DNA from: Macrosoma leucophasiata | Taxonomy: Eukaryota > Arthropoda > Insecta > Lepidoptera > Hedylidae | Assembly (NCBI GenBank): GCA_036365455.1 | Contig: JAWQUS010000017.1 | Coordinates: forward strand, 1,984,001-2,048,000 | Length of the DNA: 64,000 nucleotides | Direction of reading: 5' to 3' | Shown: positions 12,801 through 25,293 of the stretch, one piece after another | Layout: each line of letters begins with the position of its first letter | Position numbering within the stretch: the first letter of the stretch is position 1 | Notes under the pieces: generated by a model | Seen by the model: the letters and a program-made list of their open reading frames with translations, nothing else | Told to the model about the DNA's origin: nothing | Database searches by the model: none | Translations under genes and position numbers: made by a program

Positions 12801-13674
12801 AGTTGCCTGGCCCAGGCCTTGGCGGCGGCCCGATGCCCGGGCGGCAGGGCCCGAGCCCCGCACACGGCGCCGGCCGCGGGGGCCACCAGGTCCAGGTAGT
12901 GCAGGAGCGCGGGAAACTCGTGCGCGGGCTCGGCCATGTCGGGCAGCGGGCTCCCGTACACGTGCAGCCGGATGAGGGCGGCGATGCGCAGGTACGGTAG
13001 TACTAACTCTTGGAGCTGAAACGAGAACGACTAATGTAGGTGTTTAAGGCGAAGACAATACACGTAGCCTCGTGAAGGCGCCGTTACTTAGGTATAAAGC
13101 AACTCCATACCAGCTTTTGAAGTTTCCAGCGAAAATAAAGGATTGTATAACTTTTTAATCGCAATTGAGAGCTGTGCTTAAAGTCGCTACTTGCCGTCCT
13201 ATTCTTTACTCGACTGAAGAATTATACAAGAACTGTGAGGTGCTTACAGTTAGGCAATTATTTGTTGTTAATACAATTTTACTGCAACACCATCACACGC
13301 CGTATAGAGTTATAAATAAAAGGCGTAAGGATAAAGTTTGCCTTCCTTACAAAGCTAATTATGCATTTGCTAAAAGATTCTTCTGTTATCAGGGCCCACA
13401 GTTATATAATAAACTTAATAAACGCCTTAATATTTATTCGTTATCAAGCAAAACATTAAAAATAATCGTGACCCAATGGCTTCAAAAATTAAATTATGTA
13501 AATACAGAACAATTTATCACTGGTAATGGAAATTAAAAAAAAATGTAATAACTCATACTACATCCTAGTAGGCTAGCAGACTTCACATATAGAATAATCA
13601 CACCTACACACAAACACCCGCACACACACACACTCTCTCTCTCTATCTCACTCACTCACTCACTCACTCACTCA

Positions 13675-13735
<61 letters not shown>

Positions 13736-16700
13736 TCACTCACTCACTCACTCACTCACTCACTCACTCACTCACTCACTCACTCACTCACTCACTCACT
13801 CACTCACTCACTCACGAACACACCACTTAGCGCATTTATGTACATTTTTGCCATATATCATTCCATTACTATTTTTTACATTAGTTTTGATTTTTTGTAC
13901 TTTATATTTATTTTATTAACCTTAGTTTTCTTAACTTTAAGCTGTTTGCTGATAATCGACAATAGTCACAGTCTTACGCTCATCATTACAAACTTGTAAT
14001 AAATGGAAATATTTTACACAACGGTTTGGGACTAGTGCTTTTAACACAAGTTATTCTTAATAACTTAGCAAAAGTGCTAGTTGCGACAAATATAATATTA
14101 TGAAATCATATTACTAATAAGGATTCCTCATAAATGTACTACTGTGTTCTTCATTTTATTGTAATTTGTTATATGCAAATAAACTTATATTATATTATTA
14201 TATTATATTAATTTTCAGAATTTTGCTGATCATTTATGTCCATCTATATCATTTATTTTCATTAATCATGCGATTAAAACGAGCAAAAACTTCATAATGT
14301 TTCAGTAAGATGCGAGTCAACTAACACTACAACAACAGTCAACATTGTGTATCGTCATATTCAATGATGTTGTTCTTGTAACTAACCTATTCCTCAGACT
14401 TTAGTCGATAGATTGATCTCTAAGCGTTTCCGTCTTCGATAAGATGCGAGCTAGCCAACACAGTGAGAAGTAGCCTATATCTGTGTCCAACAAACCCCTT
14501 TCGTAATCTTTTGTGTTTTTAGCGTCGTTGGGGTTGGCCTTAGAAAAAGTTGTTCTAACTAACTTGTTCTTCAGTCTTTTCAACATCAATCGGTTGATCT
14601 CTGGGCGACGACCAGTCTAGATGTAGGCAAGCCAACGCAGTGAGAAGTAACAGTGTTATTCGTTATCTTGTGCCTTTACAATTGTTGTAGTTGGCCTCAA
14701 AAGAAGTTGTACTAACTAACCTGTTCCTCAGCCTTTTCAACATCGATGGGTTGATCGCTGGGTGTTTCCGACGAGCCGTCGTCTTCGATAAGATGTGAGC
14801 CCGCTAATGCAGTGAGCAGTAATCTGGCCGTGTCCAACAGTCCCCATTCGCCATCTTGTGTGTCATCAGCGTCGTTGGTGTTGGCACTGGGGTTGGGGTC
14901 GGTGTTGGGGTGGTCCAGCGCGGCGCTCAGCACGCCGTTGGCGCACAGTTGATTCACTACTTGGTAGTACGTGAGCGCGTATAACGCTCGCACTATGCAT
15001 GTGAAGTGTTCTGTAGGATAATTTAAAAAAGTAAATTTTAGTAGGTATGTATATGTTTATACAAAAAAAAATTGTGAATTCATTTCATTTTTTGCGTTTG
15101 TTCACGATTATCTACGTGATGAGTTCTATTTGGCCGCAGTGTATTTACTATTTCAATCATGATACATATGGTCCTTCGAACCGGATAAAAAGCATCTGCG
15201 AAATACCCGGTCAACGTTTGCAACACGTGGCTACTATTATTGCGCATCCCAAAAAACTACAAATTGAAACTGGAATTGGAGGAAAACGCTCGACAACTCT
15301 CGAATTGAACCTGGAGGCTAAGCGCAAACGGGATTAAGACTCGTCAGCACTTACGGCAACAAATAAGAGTTTGCACGAAGTGCAGGGGTCTCGGCGCGTC
15401 ACTAGCAGCCTGATCGCCTAACCAATTGTTGTTAGTAGTCTAGAATAATACTCACGGACGTGCAGGTGCGGGGGGCAGGGCGGCGCCAGCAGCAGCAGGT
15501 GTATGAGCAGCGCGCACGGGTCGCGCAGCAGCAGCGGCACGGGGCGGGTGACGCGCGCTGTGGGCACCGCCGCGCCCGCCGCGCCCCCCGCGCTCCCCGC
15601 GCTGGGCACGCTGGGCACGCCCGGCACCAGCTGCCGCCACGTGCCGCTGGCGCCCAGCGCCGCGCCCGCCGTGGCCAGCGCGCGCGCGTGCGTCCCCGCC
15701 ACCGCCATCAGAGGTACTGTGGAATAAGTTACGCGTAAGTGATATTTTATGAAGCTGTACAAAATAGGTATAGGTTCCCTGTTAGCGGTACCAGTGTGGG
15801 GGTGTGTGGCCACTCACCGATGCAGTCGTCGCGCGGCTTGTACCGCGGCGGGGGCGCCTGGGGCGCGGGCGCGAGGCGGCCGCCGCGCTGCACCAGCTCG
15901 CACTCGAGGTTGGTGCGCACGAGCGACGCGACGAACGTGAAGATGGCGGCGGGCGACGAGCCGTAGCGCTGCTTCAGCTTGCCGCCCGCCGTCGCTGTCA
16001 TGTCCTCCATCGCCTTGCCCATCGCCTCCGACAGCCGACTCGGCGTCTGTTGTGAACATAACACACGTTGTTACAACTCAACCATAGAGCAACACGGGCC
16101 ACCGGCCGCGGCGGACCGGTAAGGAGTAGCCATATGCGGGCTTTCCCCTCTGTCAAAATACAAGACCAAGGGGGCTTATGCCTGTCGCCTGGAAGTTTAA
16201 ATGTGTGCGTGTAATTGTTTATGATTTTTTTTAAAGTCAAGGAGTGAGTTTCATAGTAATAGACGCTTTTTGTAGTGTGTGTGTTTACACGCATCTCCCC
16301 CCTCCAAATGACAGAAAGTTTTGTATCAGTAATCAACGCTATGGCTACTCCCCTCCGGTTGCTCTATGCATCGATACGAACGTGGAGCCGGCTATGTACA
16401 CTAAAGATAAATTGCAAGCCTCACCGGCGTAGGTAGTTCCCTGTCCAACATCTCCAAGACCTGCGCCGCCAGCTCGTGGTGGTCCTGGGTGGGGAGCGGG
16501 CGGGGGGGCGGCGGCGGCGGCGCCAGGGGCAGCGCGCTGTTGGCCAGCTGGCGGCACACGGGGCACAGGAACTCGCCGCGCTCCACGTTGAGGTTGTGGG
16601 GCCGCTGCGGCGCGGCCAGCGAGCGCAGGTAGGCGGTGAGGCAGCGCAGGTGGAGGTGGTGACCGCAGGACTGCGCCACCACGCCGCCTTCCCAGCCCAC

Positions 16701-19700
16701 GTTCACGCTCAGCACCCACGACTCCTGGCGGGAGGCCGGATGTCAGTACCGTCGATACAATGGAAAGTATTTTTTCAGGTTGTTCAGAAAGTGATTTCTT
16801 ATTTCCAATAAAAAAAAATGTTTTTGCAGATACAACAAAGCAAAAAACAGCAATAAACAATATTTGTATACTCCATATTAAACCGACAACATTTATCGAG
16901 AATGATTACTCGTTTAAGGGCTTTGAACTGGCATTGAGTTGGCTGTGGAAAAATCCAGTTGAGTCGTATAAAATTAATCTGTCCATGGAATCGTTTTCTC
17001 TTGCTTCCTATAACAGAAAGGAAGAAAAGGCAATGCAGTGTTGTGGGAGGTGACAGCGGGTGAGGTACCTGGTCGAAGTGGTTGTGGAGGTCGTCGTGCA
17101 GACGGTAGTGGTGCGCGGCGGCCGTGGTGTCCCGCTGCTGGGCCAGGCGCGCGCGCTCGCCCTCCGACAGCGCGGAGGGGGAGTGAGGTACCTGGTCGAA
17201 GTGGTTGTGGAGGTCGTCGTGCAGACGGTAGTGGTGCGCGGCGGCCGTGGTGTCCCGCTGCTGGGCCAGGCGCGCGCGCTCGCCCTCCGACAGCGCGGAG
17301 GGGGAGTGAGGTACCTGGTCGAAGTGGTTGTGGAGGTCGTCGTGCAGACGGTAGTGGTGCGCGGCGGCCGTGGTGTCCCGCTGCTGGGCCAGGCGCGCGC
17401 GCTCGCCCTCCGACAGCGCCAGCCGCGCGCTGCCGCTGCCCGCCCGCCGCCGGTGGCCCAGCACCGATGTAGACTGCCCACATACGTCACTCGTCAATCA
17501 CATTATTATACATTTCTAAGTTAACTTCTTTGGCATCGTAGTGATTCGAAAATTGATGAAACGAAAAAGCGACAGATACATAAATTCATAAGATTTAAAG
17601 TGGGAGAAAACGAGATAGGAAGTGTCCTATTATGAATTTTTTTGACTGTTTTGGTATTTATTATTCATTTAGTTTAGTGAGTAATAAGAATGGGTTTACA
17701 AAATTTGCGGCGTCGTCGGTGCCGCGCATGGCCGACAGGAACTGCTGCTGGCGCCACGCGAACTGGCGCGACAGGGCCGGACAGGGGACAGGGGACAGGG
17801 GACACTCACCTGCAGCAGCACGACGAGGCCGACGGGGTCGGCGGCGGTGGTGGGCGCGGTGGTGTTGCAGATGACGCAGTCGTAGTCGCGCTCCACCACC
17901 TCGTCCTCCCAGTCCATGGCGGCGTCGTCGGTGCCGCGCATGGCCGACAGGAACTGCTGCTGGCGCCACGCGAACTCCCGCATCAGCGCCGCCTGCCGCT
18001 CGCGAGCGCGCCGCGACCGCTCCTCCTTCTCGCGCCGCTCCCTGCTCGACACGTTACACGGTTCGTTGAAATTAGCGCACCAACACTTGCCTCTCTTCAG
18101 CAATCCCCAAAACATTAAAATTTGTTCCACGACTTTTTACGAATCTTGACGAAAAAGAGTAAATGCTAGTTCAGACACAAAACATACATCTTGTATGAGA
18201 AAATTTCAATTAAAAAAAAATTTTAAAACGACATTGTACAAACGCCAGCGGCGGGTCCAGCGCCGCCAGCTCCCTCGGCAGGAGCGGCAGATGGCGAGCG
18301 AGTGAGTACCTGGCCCGCTGCTCGGCCTGGCGCTCGCGCTGGTGCGGCCACAGCGCGCGCCGCACGTGCTGCACGGCGGCGGGTCCAGCGCCGCCAGCTC
18401 CCTCGGCAGGAGCGGCAGATGGCGAGCGAGTGAGTACCTGGCCCGCTGCTCGGCCTGGCGCTCGCGCTGGTGCGGCCACAGCGCGCGCCGCACGTGCTGC
18501 ACGGCGGCGGGTCCAGCGCCGCCAGCTCCCTCGGCAGGAGCGGCAGATGGCGAGCGAGTGAGTACCTGGCCCGCTGCTCGGCCTGGCGCTCGCGCTGGTG
18601 CGGCCACAGCGCGCGCCGCACGTGCTGCACGGCGGCGGGTCCAGCGCCGCCAGCAGCCAGCCGCCAGCCGCCAGCTCCCTCGGCAGGAGCGGCAGATGGC
18701 GAGCGAGTGAGTACCTGGCCCGCTGCTCGGCCTGGCGCTCGCGCTGGTGCGGCCACAGCGCGCGCCGCACGTGCTGCACGGCGGCGGGTCCAGCGCCGCC
18801 AGCAGCCAGCCGCCAGCCGCCAGCTCCCTCGGCAGGAGCGGCAGATGGCGAGCGAGTGAGTACCTGGCCCGCTGCTCGGCCTGGCGCTCGCGCTGGTGCG
18901 GCCACAGCGCGCGCCGCACGTGCTGCACGGCGGCGGGTCCAGCGCCGCCAGCCGCCAGCCGCCAGCTCCCTCGGCAGGAGCGGCAGATGGCGAGCGAGTG
19001 AGTACCTGGCCCGCTGCTCGGCCTGGCGCTCGCGCTGGTGCGGCCACAGCGCGCGCCGCACGTGCTGCACGGCGGCGGGTCCAGCGCCGCCAGCAGCCAG
19101 CCGCCAGCCGCCAGCTCCCTCGGCAGGAGCGGCAGATGGCGAGCGAGTGAGTACCTGGCCCGCTGCTCGGCCTGGCGCTCGCGCTGGTGCGGCCACAGCG
19201 CGCGCCGCACGTGCTGCACGGCGGCGGGTCCAGCGCCGCCAGCAGCCAGCCGCCAGCCGCCAGCTCCCTCGGCAGGAGCGGCAGATGGCGAGCGAGTGAG
19301 TACCTGGCCCGCTGCTCGGCCTGGCGCTCGCGCTGGTGCGGCCACAGCGCGCGCCGCACGTGCTGCACGGCGGCGGGTCCAGCGCCGCCAGCTCCCTCGG
19401 CAGGAGCGGCAGATGGCGAGCGAGTGAGTACCTGGCCCGCTGCTCGGCCAGGCGCTCGCGCTGGTGCGGCCACAGCGCGCGCCGCACGTGCTGCACGGCG
19501 GCGGGTCCAGCGCCGCCAGCCGCCAGCCGCCAGCTCCCTCGGCAGGAGCGGCAGATGGCGAGCGAGTGAGTACCTGGCCCGCTGCTCGGCCAGGCGCTCG
19601 CGCTGGTGCGGCCACAGCGCGCGCCGCACGTGCTGCACGGCGGCGGGTCCAGCGCCGCCAGCAGCCAGCCGCCAGCCGCCAGCTCCCTCGGCAGGAGCGG

Positions 19701-22700
19701 CATATGGCGAGCGAGTGAGTACCTGGCCCGCTGCTCGGCCTGGCGCTCGCGCTGGTGCGGCCACAGCGCGCGCCGCACGTGCTGCACGGCGGCGGGTCCA
19801 GCGCCGCCAGCCGCCAGCCGCCAGCTCCCTCGGCAGGAGCGGCAGATGGCGAGCGAGTGAGTACCTGGCCCGCTGCTCGGCCTGGCGCTCGCGCTGGTGC
19901 GGCCACAGCGCGCGCCGCACGTGCTGCACGGCGGCGGGTCCAGCGCCGCCAGCCGCCAGCCGCCAGCTCCCTCGGCAGGAGCGGCAGATGGCGAGCGAGT
20001 GAGTACCTGGCCCGCTGCTCGGCCTGGCGCTCGCGCTGGTGCGGCCACAGCGCGCGCCGCACGTGCTGCACGGCGGCGGGTCCAGCGCCGCCAGCAGCCA
20101 GCCGCCAGCCGCCAGCTCCCTCGGCAGGAGCGGCAGATGGCGAGCGAGTGAGTACCTGGCCCGCTGCTCGGCCTGGCGCTCGCGCTGGTGCGGCCACAGC
20201 GCGCGCCGCACGTGCTGCACGGCGGCGGCGCAGCGCGCGTCCAGCGCCGCCAGCTTCCTCAGCAGCGCGCCGATGAAGTGCGGCCCGTCACCTGCTCACA
20301 CCGAATTATCGTTAGTATTCTATTGCAGTACATTTTTAATGTGCTGCCTATGAAAAAGTAATTCTATAGAAATGTATAATAATAATCATAATAATGGCAA
20401 ACCTTGATTCGCCGCACGCACACACATACACCAGAAACTCGCCCAACAGGCACGAGTTTCTTCCCTTTTTGGGGGGAGGCCTGTGTCACGTTGTATTTTT
20501 TAGTCTGATCTTAAAAATTGTCACAACGCCATCTAGTTCACCACAGCCGTACTAAGACAACATTATCAATGTATTCCATACACAGAACAGATAAATAAGG
20601 ATAGAATGGCTACTCATTTTAATATTGAAATCGCTGTCGCCAGTTGCACACATTAACATTGTCACTACAGACACAATTAAAACTGCAATTGGTCAATTGA
20701 AATAGACCACTCCCAAACACTTACTTCTCACAAAACTAACTCTTTCTGCTTAAGTAACTCGGTTGCTTTTCGTATGCTCTGATTTCGCAAAGTTAAGACG
20801 TTTTGATTCGAAATATTCGAATGTCATAATTTCCACAAACTGTATTACCAGTTTATAACATTTCCACAATGATCGTGCAATTACTGAACCATAAATAAAA
20901 TTTGAAAATATTAAAAAATGCCAAAAATGCACATTAATCCATTGACATAGTGATAATAAATGTGTGGAATACTTTTTAGGTTCGATTAAATTAATTTCTA
21001 ATAGTTATTATCGTGATATATAAAAAAACATCCAATATTGTTTCGTGGCAATTTTATTTATATGGTATCCCAGCTTAAGAGATGTTCTTTATATTTTATC
21101 AACTTTTTATCTTTTTATCGAAATTGATGTTTTTGTTAAATAATATTTTTAATGAATAATTTTTATTATATTTAAGAGTATTGAATGTGACCTCTATTGA
21201 GATGTATAGAGAAAACCGTGCTCAGAAGATAAAATTGTCGCAGGTGGTCACATATTCACAGGTGTTTTTAGATAATGGCGAAATGACATCTTTTTTCAAA
21301 TCCAAGATGGTAGACATAATTATTTCTTGAAAATTTATTAGGGGAGACAATTTCGAGGTTTCTTGAGGTGCGGATTACGAAAATGGCATCCGTTTTCAGA
21401 TCCAAGATGGCGGACAGACTTGTTTTTTCAAAATATGATATGGGTATCAATTTCGCGGTTTCTTAGGGTGCTGATTACGAAAATGGCATCCGTTTTGAGA
21501 TCCAAGATGGTAAACAGTCTACAACTGTCTACAGGTAATCGGTTTTGAGTGTTCTTTTAAAAAATTGTATAAAAGTATAATGAAACATTGTTACATTAAC
21601 TTATTATCACTTTCATACGGTATACTACCCGGAACTAAGCAGTTGATCTGTATTTCATATCTTTGACGCAATGTTCCATTTGTTCCGAATGTTTCAAATG
21701 ATGCATAAAATGATTCGGAACAGTTTAGTGTTTCAAATGCTGATGTTCCATTCACAAAGGTGAGGCGTTTCTCCCACGCCTACCCACCCACCAATGTCAT
21801 ATTTTAAAAAATCTACCAACTATACAAATATCGATATGGAACATAAAAAATATCGATATTGTATATATCACAACACTAGTGAAGATTTTCGTTTTAGTTC
21901 AATTTGATAATTTTAATAATTATTTTAGGGTAACGGTGGTATTAAATATCTTTAACTATACCTCCTCGCTTTACTGGAGGTCTTACTTTTCATTTTACAT
22001 GTTAAAATTACACAAAACGGCAATTTTACCCAGAGATGTGTTGTTCTAAGCTGTCTACACGACACTACGAGCGGCGAACGAATGGTTCGGCCGAACTGTG
22101 CTTGTTCACGCATAGTTGTAGCGCGCTTGCCACGCCCACATTACCATTCCATCTTTATTTATCTATTCCGTGATTCCATACGACGCACATTTGGATGACA
22201 TAATTTAACATAATTTTGTATAAAAACAAAATTTCAATTATTACAAATTAAATATTAAAATATTAATTAAATATAACGAGAAGTACATATTTAAAATACT
22301 ATTCGGTAAATTTCATCAGCATTGTTGCTGAAAGTCTACAAGACGCGGATCCATAATCCATGGCCGGTAAACAGGAAGGTCTGTGAGGTTATTAGGACGT
22401 CATCTGTCATTTGTTTTTTTTTTTGGTCTGCCGGAGCCGATAGTGGCGACGAGCTCGAGAAATGAAGAGGCGGAACAGTGTACCAAACTACAGTTTTTTT
22501 TATTCATGCTCTCATCTACAAAACCGGGATTGGAGAAAATAAATTTCTGCGAGCCCGGTCTACAGGCCGGCTTTCACCTGGAGCTTTCTCCACCACGCTG
22601 CTCAAATGCGGGTTGGTGGAGATATTCCAATAGGGTTAATCGCCAACCCGCTCTCGGATGTTTTCAAAGCGCCCATAAGGCCTCCGACAAGGTTTTAAGA

Positions 22701-25249
22701 CAGCTATCAACGATAGCAACCGGGACCGATGGCTTAACGTGTCCTCCGAAGCACGGAAACGCGTATTTTAATTTGCTACTAGCGGTCACCCATCACACAT
22801 CGCCCATACTACTAACAAGATAAAATCTCACCGATAGGTTCCTCCTCACTGGGCGCCGGCTCGTCGAGCGAGAAGGAGTCGAGCCTGCCCGACAGTTGCG
22901 AGTGCAGCTTGAGCAGCAGCGATATTATGGACTCGTTGACCGGGATCTGCTCGTCGCTGGCTCCCTCGCGGATTTGCACCTGCTGATATATATTAGGTTG
23001 GGGAAAAAGTTTCTTCGCATTTTTTAAGATAATTCAAAACTATTTCGCATTAACACATGCTTGTGAAATATATTTTATTTAAAGAAAAATGGAAAGAAAA
23101 ATTTGAAATCGGTCGCCTAACTGGCATAGTTGGCAACAGATGGCGCTGCTGCTACCATAAAGCAATGCAATAAATGTGAGGGAAAGATTTGACAAATCGG
23201 GCAGGACTTCAGTAGCTCAATTGGAAGAGCGGCTGGACTAGATTCCCAGTAGGCCGCGAGTTCGAGTCTCGCCTGAAGTCACATTTTTCTTTAAATAAAA
23301 TATTTTTTAATATAGTTTATTTAAATTTAACTAAAGTATGTATGTACTATTTTGTTCGATAACCTTTTGCGATCTTGTAGGTAGGGACATGATCCCTTTG
23401 CTATAAAAATTTTGGGACTTCTCATCAAAATACCGCGACAAGTGGATTTGGCAGTCCTCTCGTGATGTTAACCTAACATTGCATAAAGAATTCTGAAGAG
23501 ACCGAAACAGGTGGAAATCTGAAGGTGCAAGGTCAGGACTATACGGCGTATGCAATAACACCTCCCAGCCAAACTCTCTTAATTTTTGCTGAGTGGCTAT
23601 AGATGTGTGAGGTCTATCGTTATCATGATGAAATACCACACCCCTTCTGTTGATCAATTCCGGCCGCTTTCTCTCAACTTCTTGCTTTAATCTCATCAGT
23701 TGTTCGCTGTAGAGTTCAGAATCGATAGTCCTGCCTGGTGGTAATAGCTCATAATGAATAATGCCCTTCCAATCCCACCACACACACAACATCACCTTAT
23801 TGCGAGTTAACCCGGGTTTCGCCACAGTCTGTGAAGCCTGACCGGCCTTTGACCACGACCTTTTTCGCACGTTCTTGTCGTACGTGATCCACTTTTCATC
23901 ACCAGTTATCAGCTTCTTCAAAAATGATTCGGTTTCATTACGTCGTAATAAAGAATCACAAATGAGTACACGGTTCATTAGGTTTCTTTCAGTGAGCTCG
24001 TGAGGTACCCAAATATCGAGCTTTTTTTTGTACCCAGCTTTTTTCAAATGCGCCAACTGTTTTGTGATCATTTCTCAGTTCTTCAGCTACGTCGTAACTA
24101 CTGATATGTCGATCTTGCTCCACTTTTTCAAAAATGGCATCCATTTTATCCGTAATAGGGCGACCAGAGCGAGGTGCATCTTTGACATCAAAATTTCCGG
24201 ATTGAAAACGCTTAAACCAAATTTGTGTTACTCTCACAGACAGTGCACTAAACATCGCAAATTTTTTTCGCGGCTTGCTTTGCATTTTTACTTTTTTTGT
24301 AGTAAAATTTTAAAATGTATCGAATTTCTTCATTAGATTCACTAACAGTACGAAAAACAAATGAAAATCACACATTTGCCTAATTTGAATTTGGAATTAT
24401 GTTCTTTAAAATTTTAACTTTCAATGATACCAAAACCAGCCAGATACTACAGCCAAAGATATTTTATTACAAGTTCATAAATACTATAATGCGAAAAGAC
24501 TTTTTCCCCAACCTATTAAATACAGTGTTACGTTGAACCACTTTTTCTTTAAAACTATTTAGCTCAATTAACATTGCCTGTGTCGAGCATTTAATTTAGA
24601 ATTGAGGGTAATAGCATTTAAGAAAAGGGACACATCATTAGTAAGTGTCGTACCTGGGGATGCGTATGCGTGTGTGAGTGTGCATGTGTGCGCGCGTTGG
24701 TGATATTGCGCATTCGCGTGTCCCATTCCTGCATTTCCATACCTATAAAATACAAACATTTCAGTGTAATATATAATAGCACTACAGTAATAAAGAAACT
24801 CAGCACACTATGTTTTTATTTTTGGTATCACATTAATCTCTGAGGAGCGCGGAAGGATGTTTTCGTCGAATAGTATGGAGAGAAGCGCACGAGGCAGGGT
24901 GCATCCCTCTCTATACACTAAATTTACAGACCAGCTTACACACAGAGAGGCGCAATCAGGAATGACATACATTTAACATCTTATTGCAAAAAGGGGTACT
25001 ATTATATATGCGGCGCCCCGAATGTAAGTGGTAATTAATAAATCACACTGCACTGCTGCACACTTGTTTTTTTACTCGTTGTGCGACGACAAGTAGATTA
25101 CACGACTTTGTACGCGTAGATATTGAACAATAATTATATTGAATTGTACGCAGACGAAATATCGGGCATAGCTAGTCTAAATTAAATACGTTTATGTAAA
25201 CGCCCCCTATATCAGTTTAATAGAAAAATATTTAATGTACAGACACTCG

Positions 25250-25293
<44 letters not shown>

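Larger units (their letters stand above)
22996..24513 (-). mobile_element. Mariner transposon, inactive, with a nested insertion
   Basis: The ends ggttggggaaaaagt and actttttccccaacc are inverted, with TA on both sides, as expected for mariner. The minus-strand transposase frame is broken near 24020-24060 by a shift. The catalytic region is readable ([29 protein letters not shown]), which is the DD34D pattern. Without the insertion at about 23041-23300 the element is near 1.26 kb, the usual size. It sits antisense-neutral in an intron of the ligase gene. Confidence 0.85.

Noticed and set aside
15047..15337. 96-codon plus-strand frame in a ligase intron
   Set aside because: No recognisable family, no splice support, and composition like the surrounding intron.
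18206..20220. Open frames of 612-665 codons in all three minus frames, and shorter ones on the plus strand
   Set aside because: They are produced by a GC-rich tandem repeat whose units rotate the frame. Only the exon at 20156-20291 continues the ligase protein.
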